A stretch of 64,000 bases of DNA from Chthoniobacter flavus. GTDB taxonomy: Bacteria > Verrucomicrobiota > Verrucomicrobiia > Chthoniobacterales > Chthoniobacteraceae. The position numbers were made by a program, and so were the translations under genes. This document shows, in pieces, positions 53,901-62,900 of this stretch. The first letter of the stretch is position 1. Each line of letters opens with the position of its first letter. The notes under the pieces were generated by a model. It was given only the letters and a program-made list of their open reading frames with translations, was not told the DNA's origin and ran no database searches. The stretch lies in NCBI GenBank assembly GCA_945861435.1, contig CAMAUX010000008.1, positions 62,001 to 126,000 on the forward strand, written 5' to 3'.

Positions 53901-56900
53901 ACCCTCAACTTCGCCTCGCTCACCTCCGCCAACCACCCGGTGGGAGCCACCCTCCGCTTCGAGACCGCCACCGCAGGCGGCATCCAGTTTGCCGCCGTGC
54001 CGACCGCCGTTCTCAACGGGGCGCTTTCCAACGCCTATCTGGTCAATCCCTCGACCGGCACCATCGACTTCGTCGCCACGCCAACGGTCAACACCAACAT
54101 CGCTGCACTCGCCGCCGCCACCGCACTGCCAGCCACCGGGGGCACCGCCACCGTCAACTACGCCGTCACCGCCCCGCTCACCACATCCGGCGCGCTCGTC
54201 GCCAACACCATCCGCATCGCCGGTGGAAACAGCATCACCCTCGGCGCGGGCCTGACCATCAGTTCGACAGCAGCCGGCACTTCGGGCGGCATCCTGCATG
54301 ACAACGCAGGCGGTGCATCGACCATCAGCGGCAACTTCGGCATCGGCGTGTCGGTCGCCAACCAAGAGCTGGTCATCATCACCGGCGGCACCACCAACTC
54401 CAACGCCCTCACCATCTCCTCGAACCTCGTCAACGGAACGGGCGCGGTGACCAAGGCCGGCACGGGCACCCTCGTTCTCAGCGGCCAGAACACCTTCACG
54501 GGTGCTCTGAATATCATTGAAGGAACCGTGCGCGCCTCGGGCACCAACACGCAGACCCTCGGCGCACCTGCCGCCGCCACCCTCGGCACCCTGCGCCAGA
54601 ACACCACCCTCGATGTCTTCGGAGCCGGTGCCAGCGTGGCCCCGTTCACCGGTGCCACCGCGCTGCCAACCCTCATCTCCGCTCCCCTCATCGGCGCGGG
54701 TTCCATCACCACCACCGCCGCCGGTTCCCAAGCGATCCAGCTCGGCACCTCGGCCAGCACCGCCACCACGGGCGTCTTTTCCGGTGTCATTGCGGATGGC
54801 TCGGGCACCCTGACGGTGATCCGCAATGGCACGGCCACCAGCGTGCAGGCTCTCACCGGCCTGAACACCTACACCGGGCCCACCATCCTCACCGGCGGCA
54901 TCCTGCAGGCCAACGTCCTTGCCAGTGGCGGCACCGCCTCCTCCCTCGGCCAGTCCACCAGTGCCGCGGGCAACCTCGTCTTCAACGGCGGCATCCTGCT
55001 CTACCAAGGCGCGAACACCACGGTATATCAGACCACTCAGACGCCCTCGGTCTCCATCGACCGCCTCTTCACCGTCGCCAGCACCGGCGTCATCGATTCC
55101 TCCGGCACCTACGGCAACAACATCTTCGGCACGGGCACGGCCAACAGTGCCACGCTCGTTTTCAACGGCACCAGCGGCTCCGGCGGCGTCACCGGCACCG
55201 ACGCCGTCGCCCTCGCGGGTGCGGTGGGTGCAAAGACCCTGACCCTTCAGGGCAGTTCCACGGGCGACAACGCCATCAACCTCAAGCTGACCGACAGCGG
55301 CAGCAGCACTCTGGCCATCACCAAGACGGGCGCAGGTCGCTGGCTCCTTGGCAACGTCGCCAACACCTACTCCGGCACCACCACCATCACCACGGGCCAG
55401 TTGGTTGCCCAGAATGCGAACTCCACCGCCACCAGCGCCACCACCCTCGCCCCGGCCTCCTCCAGCACCGACCTGTGGGTCAACAATTCCTCCGGCCTTG
55501 TCATCGGCCAGAGCGTCTCCGGCACCGGCCTCACAGGCTCCCCCACCATCGCCGCCATCCTCGATCCGACCCACATCCGCCTCAGCTCCACACAGAGCGT
55601 CGCGACTGGCACGACACTCACCTTCGGCTCCATCGCCAGCCTCTCCGCCAACAGCAACCTCCTCTTCAACCAATCCACAGGCGGCACCGAGGCGGTTCTG
55701 GAAAGCGCAGGCACCTTCTCCCGCGCCGTTGGCACGGGCGCCGCTCAGGTCCAGTGGGCCGCTAATGCCAGCGGCGGTTTTGCCGCCAGTTCCTCCCCGC
55801 TCATCGTCACCCTCGGCGGCAGCGCCAGCTTTGGCACCGGCGGCATCGGCAACGGCACCGGTCAGCTTTACCTCAACTCCACCACCGCCCTCTCCGACGT
55901 CACGGTCTCGGGCAACCTCAACCTCAACGGCGCGGTCCGCACGGTGAACGTGTTCGACAACACCACCACCACCACCGACTTCGCCACCCTCTCCGGTGTC
56001 ATCAGCGGCGGCACCGGCAGCGGCCTCATTAAGACAGGCGCCGGCACCCTCTACATCACCGGCGCCAACACGTACTCGGGCAACACGACGCTCTCGCAGA
56101 ACTCGACCTTCGTGAACAGCATCGGCGGCGGATCGAGGACTGCGAGCGCCTTCGGTGACGGCTCCGGCATCCTGCTTTTGGGCAACGGCACCACCACAGG
56201 CGCAAACTTGATCTACATTGGTCCCGGCGAGACCGCCTCGCGTCAGATCAATCTCAACACCACGACCGCGGGCCTCACCATCGAGCACGATGGCAGCGGC
56301 GCGCTGGTGCTCACCAACGTGGTCAACGCCGTCGGCGGCGCAAAGACCCTCACGCTGCGCGGCACCAGCAACGACGCCAACGTCATCAGCTCCAACCTCA
56401 CCGACAACGGCGGCATCCTCACGGTCAACAAGAACGATGCCGGCACCTGGTTGCTCACCGGCAACAACACCTTCACCGGCACTATGGCGGTCACCGGTTG
56501 GATGGGCGTCACTGCATCCAGCACCGGCTCCGGCTCCTCCAGCCAGCTCGGCTTCGGCCAGCTCCAGCTCAACAACGGCGGCGTCTTCAGCACCAACAGC
56601 GCCGGCCTCACCATCAACAACGCGGTGCAGTTCAACGCCAACGCCACCGCAATGTTCGGGGGGCTGTATCCCATCACCCTTGCCGGTGCGATCACCCTCC
56701 AAGCCGGCAACATCCTCAACACAGCCAACACGGTTTCTGCGGCCGGCGGGGTGACGTTCTCCGGCGCGATCACCGGCGTCAACGAAACCACGAGCCGTAT
56801 ATGGAACCTCTACGGGCCGGGTAATTACACCTTCAACACGCCCTTCATCACCACCAACCCCAGCACGGGCCTCGTTCAGGCCGTCATCAACACCACGGGC

Positions 56901-59900
56901 TCCGTCACCTTCAACCAGTCCGCCGTGGTCAACACCACCGGCATCCTGATCAACGAAGGCACGGTCATCATCAACGCCGCCCATCCCTTCACCGCTGCCG
57001 GTCAGACGGGCGGCGCCGTCAGCATCGCTGCCGGCACACTGCAGTCCAACAGCGCCACCTTCACCACCGGCGCCAGCGCCCTCCAGACACCGCTCGTGGT
57101 CAGTAATGTCTATGGCGTCATCGCCGGCTCCAACTCCATCGAGTTCACCGGCAATGCAATCGCGGGGTACAGCTTCCAAAACAGCGGCGGCAACCGTCTC
57201 CTGACGAACAACCTCGCCTCCGGTGCCGTGCTCACCTTCAGCACCAATAACTTCCAACTCTCAGAAACCACCGGCACCGGCCGCACAGCCACCCTGAGCG
57301 GAACGGGTGCAACGATCATCGGCGTCCCCATCGTCAACACAGCCGGCACAGCGACGCAGACTTCCAACCTCACTTTCTCCCCCACCAGTTCCTCCGCCAC
57401 GCTGGGCATTACCGGCGTCAGCACGAACGTTCTCGCAAGCGGTTGGACAGGCGCAGCCACACTCAATGGCGGGACGACCACCATCAGTGGAGCGGGCACC
57501 TTTGGCGGATCCACCGGGCTCGGTTTGGTCACCGTCAATAACTCGGCCGTCCTCACGCTCGACAACAGCACCACAAACACCACCACCCGCCTGGGCAATC
57601 GCCCCCTCGCCTTCAACGGCGCCACCTTCAACCTCACGGGCAACTCCGGAGGCACCACCGAAGGCACCGCCGCCAACACCACCAGCATCCTCACCATCGG
57701 TGGCGGCCAGTCCGTCATCAACATCACCAACAACGGCGGCACCACCCAACTCAACCTCGCCTCCCTCACCGTCAACACCGGCGGCTTCCTCAACTTCACC
57801 TCCAACACCACGCTGGGCACCGCCTCCAATCGCGTCCTCTTCAACACCGCCCCCACGCTCACTCCCGCGTCCACCGGCATCCTCGCACGCAGCACGGTGA
57901 ACGGCACCGACTTCGCCACCTACGCCGCATCCAACGGCATCGCCGCATTCGCCAACTACAACGCCGGCGGCGCCTATACCGACATCAACACCGCAGCCGC
58001 CACGGACACGGTGAAGATCGGCACGGGCTTCGTCATCACCGACGACATCGCCCTCGCCTCCAAGACCCTCAACGCCCTCCATATCGCTGAGGCTGGCAGG
58101 ACCGTCGGGTTCTCCGGCGACGGCACACTCACACTCACCACGGGCGGCGTGATGGCCGCCTATTCCGGCACCAGCACCCTTTCTATTCCCCGCGTTGCAC
58201 TCGCGGCCGAGGGCGCGATCCACGTCGGTTCCGGCGCCACCCTTGTCATGTCCGGTGTGTTCACTGGCAGCTCCGGCCTCAACAAGAACCTTCCGGGTGC
58301 CCTCACCTTCAACGCCCAGCAGTACTACTCCTCGCAGACCACCCTCAACGCCGGCACCACCACCCTCAACGCGGGTTCCAACACCCTCTTCCCCGGCCAG
58401 GCCCTCGTCGTCAACAACGGCGCCACCCTCGACCTCAACGGCACCGCCCAGCATGTCGGTGTCTTCAGCAGCACCAACTCCGCAGTCCCCGGTGCCGGTG
58501 GCTCCGTCGTCAACACCGCCTCCAGTGCCGCCACCCTTGTCCTCACCGCCACCAGCGGCGTCTGGGCCGGCTCCATCAGTGGCGCCATCGATTTCGGCCG
58601 CACCGGCGCCAACACCATCAGCCTTCTGAACGCCAACCCGTTCACCGGCCGCACCGTTGTCCTCGGCGGCGGACTCACCCTGCGCGACTTCGCCACCCTT
58701 TCCGGAACCTCCTCCGTCACGGTCAACAACTCCATTCTGATCCTCGACAACAACGCCGGCCTCTACATCGACAACACCAACCGCATCAACGACGCGGCCA
58801 CGGTGTCCCTGAGCGGCGGCAGCCTCACCTTCACCGGCCATGCCAACGGTGCCAGCAGCGAGGCCCTCGGCGCACTCACCTCCGCCAACGGTGCCAACGT
58901 CATCACCTCCAGCGTCCAATCGGTCGGCAGCTTCGCCTCCGCAGACCTCACCTTCGCCAGCCTCACCCGCAACACCGGCACCACGATCAACTTCACCTCG
59001 GGCAACGGCACGCTCGGCGCCGTCGGTGTCAACCCGCGCATCCTCTTCACCAGCCCGCTCACGAACAACTCCTCCACCAACGCGCTGGGCGGATGGGCCA
59101 TCGCCAACAGCTCCGACTTCGCCGCCTACAACGCCTCCCAAGGCGTCGGCGCCGTCGGCTCCATCGGCTACGTCGGCTACACCGGCGGCTACGGCTCCGG
59201 TGCGTCTCTCGCAGGCTTCTCGTCCGGTGCCATCACCAATGTCCTCGCGGGGGCCGCTCTCACCACCACGCTGCCTTCCGGCGGCGCCACCACCGGCATG
59301 CTGCGCCTTGCGGGCGCCTTCACCAACAGCATCGCCTTCACCAGCGGCAGCGATGTCCTTCGCATCGAGCAGGGAGGCCTCCTGCGCTCCAACAACGCCA
59401 ACACCACCGACATCGGCACCACAAGCATCCGCGGCGTGCTCACCGCCGGCACCGGCGCCGGTGGCACCACGGAACTCGTCGTCTTCAACAACGCCAACAC
59501 CACCGGCGCCAACGCGATGACGATCAACTCCGTCATCGCCGACAACACCACCGGCAGCGGCAACGCCGTGCGCCTCGTCAAATCCGGCGGCAACGCAGGC
59601 AGCGCCGGCGTCCTCGCCCTCACCGCCAACAACACCTACACCGGCGGCACCTACGTCCAGCAGGGCATCCTCGAACTGCGCGGCTCCGGCGTCGTCATCC
59701 CCAATGGCGGCCTCGTCATCAACGGCGGCACCAACTACGTCATCACCACCGTGCAGGAGTTCGCCAGCGCCGGCCAGATCGGCACCGGCAACGATGTCAC
59801 CATCAACGGGCGCGCCGCACTCACCCTCTTTGGCAGCACGACCCTCAGCAGCCTCACCCTCAACAACAACGGCGGCGAAACCGGCCCCGTCATCACCCCC

Positions 59901-62900
59901 GTCGGCGTCCTCACCCTCACCAGCAACTCCCCGGTCACCGCCGCCTCCGCGGAAGCCGGCGTCGCCGCGCGCATCACCGGCGCCACCCTCGCACTCGCTG
60001 CTGGCGCCAACACCTTTGCCGTCGACGGCATCAAGCTCCCGGGCAGCTCCGCGATCTACAACGCGATCGCCCCGACGCTCACCATCACCTCCATCTTGCA
60101 GAACGCCACCACCGCCGCCTCCATCACCAAGAGCGGCACCGGTCTGCTCCAACTCTCCGGCGCCAGCACGTTCACCGGCGGCCTCACCACCACAGGTTCC
60201 TCCGGCGGCATCATCCTCGGCGCCGACACGAACATCACCACGCTGGTCTCCGCAGGGCTCGGCGCCAACACCACCGCCTTCGCCTCCGGCCCCGTCGGCA
60301 CAGGCACGCTCACCCTCGCCTCCGGGAACTCCCTTTTCACCGCCGACGCCGCGCGCACCATCGTCAACAGCGTGGTGTTCCAAGGCAACCCCACCTTCGA
60401 CAACACCTCCACCGGCACCACCCGTGTCATCACTCTCGCGGGTTCGGTCACCACACCCAGCGGTGCGCTCACCTTCAGCATCCCCAACCCCAACGTCAGC
60501 GCCTCCATCACCGGGCCCGTGACCAACATGGGTTCCGTCACCTCCATCACAAAGAACGGCCTCGGTAACCTCTCCCTCAACATCACCGGCATCGGTTCCA
60601 CCGTCCCGATCACCATCAACAGCGGCGGCTCCCTCGGTCTGCTCACCGACGGCACAGGCTCCGGCTCACCGGACACCATCACCCTCGGGGCCGTGAGCTA
60701 CGATGCCTCGCTGCCGGTCATCACCATCGGGCGCGCAGGTCAGACCCTTCTTTGGAACCAGGCCGCCAACAAGACCATCGCTCCGTCCAGCTTCACCGGG
60801 CATCTCGAGAACGGCCTCACCCTCACCAACAACAACCAGTACGGCCTCCTGCTCTCGGGCAACGTCGCGCTCAATGCCGCAATCGGTTCCACCGGCCCCA
60901 CCTTCAGTGTTTCCGCCGCCAGCACCTCCAACATCGTCGACGGACTCACCCTCTCCGGCGTGCTGAGTGGCGGCGCCACGGGCTCCACCGCGGTCGTCCT
61001 CACCAAGTCCGGTGTCGGCACCCTCGCTCTCTCCAACGCCTCCAACACCTTCGGCGGCTCCGCCTCCATCATCGACATCACCGGAGGTATCCTCAGCGTC
61101 TCCGCCAATTCCGCCCTCGGTAATTCGGCCAACGTCGTCCGCCTCTCCGCCAACTCCGCGACCCAGGGTCTGCGCCTCACTGGCGGCACCAGCTACACCC
61201 TCACCGGCCGCACCATCAACATCAACGCCGCCACCGTCGGCATCGATGTCAGCGGCGGCACCGTCGCCACCCTCGACACCGCCTTCACCTACAGCGCCGC
61301 CTCCAACGCGCTCCAGAAAAACGACAACGGCATCCTCGCCTTCAGCTCCACCGTCAACAACGCCAACCTCACCGCCGCATGGACCGTCAATGCAGGCGGC
61401 CTGCGCATCGCCAACAATTCCAACCTCAATTCCAACGCCACCGCCGTCACGGTTTCCAACAACACCGGCGCCGCGCTTCAACTCGATGGCTCGGCCGGTG
61501 CGATCACTCTCTCCCGCGCGATCAACATCAGTAACTCCGGCATCAACACCGGCGGCGCACTCCAGAACCTGAGTGGCAGCAACACGGTCTCCGGCACCAT
61601 CACCTTCGCGAACGCCGTCACCATCGGCGCCGACAGCGGTTCCACTCTCAACCTCACCGCCGCCTCGCCCTTCTCCGGCAACCAAGCCCTCACCCTCAAC
61701 GCCGCCGGCACCATCAACATCTCCGGCGCACTCGCCGCCTCCAACCCGGGCGCGATCACCAAGATCGGCGCGGGCAATCTCGCGCTCACGGGCGACAGCA
61801 CAGCGAGCGCCTACGTGGCCACGATCGGCGTGAACGCCGGCACACTCACCCTCAGCGGCTCCGGCAAACTCGGCGGCACCGGCGCCATCACCGTGAGCCC
61901 GGGCGCAGCGATCACCATCGACAACTCCACCAACGTCGCCAGCCGTCTTGGTGCCCGCCCGCTCACCTTTGCCGGCGCCACATTCAATTACAGCGTCAAC
62001 GCCGCGGCCTCCTCCACCGAGACCATGGGCGTCCTCACCATGAGTTCCGGCGGAAGCGCGATTGCGGTCGCCAACTCCGGCTCACAAGCCTCCACGCTCA
62101 CTTTCACGAGCCTTACCGCCAGCGCCGCTGGCAACTCGCTCGACGTCTCGGGCGCCGTGGGCACCTCCACTAACAAGGTCCTCTTCACCACCGCACCCAC
62201 GCTGGTTCCTGCAACCACGGGCATCTTCGCGAGGATGACCACCAACGGAAACGAGTTCGCCACCTACAACGGCACCACCGGCGTCACCCCGTTCACCGGC
62301 TATTCCTCCGCCACCAACATCCTCATCGCCGGCACCACGCAGACCTTCAAGGCGCTCTCCACCACCTCCAACTCGCTCACCGTCAGCCAGACCATCAACG
62401 GCCTCACCCTCACCAGTGGCGGCGGCTCCGTGAACGTCGGCGGCCTCTCCGGCGTCACCGCCACCACGCTCACCCTCACCAGCGGCGGCATCCTCGCCAA
62501 CGGCACCGGCAGCGGATCCACCCTCTCCGTCCCCGTGGTCGCGGTCGGTGCGGTGGAGGCCATGGTGCATGTCGCAAGCGGCCAGGCCCTCGATGCCTCC
62601 AGCGCCTTCACCGGCACCGCCGGCTTCACCAAGACGCTGCCCGGCACGCTCAACCTCAACTCCGCGCAGTTCGTGAGCGGCACCACGACCATCAACGCCG
62701 GCACCGTGAAACTCGTCAGCGGCGCCACCAACACGCTCCTCTTCAACAACGCCCTCACCGTCAACACCGGCGCCACACTCGATCTGAATGGCGGGATCCA
62801 GTACGTCGGCACGCTCTCCAGCCAGGGAGCCTCCATCGGTGCGGGCGCCACCGGCGGCACCATCACGTCCTCCACGGGCCTCGGCATGCTGGTCATCAAC

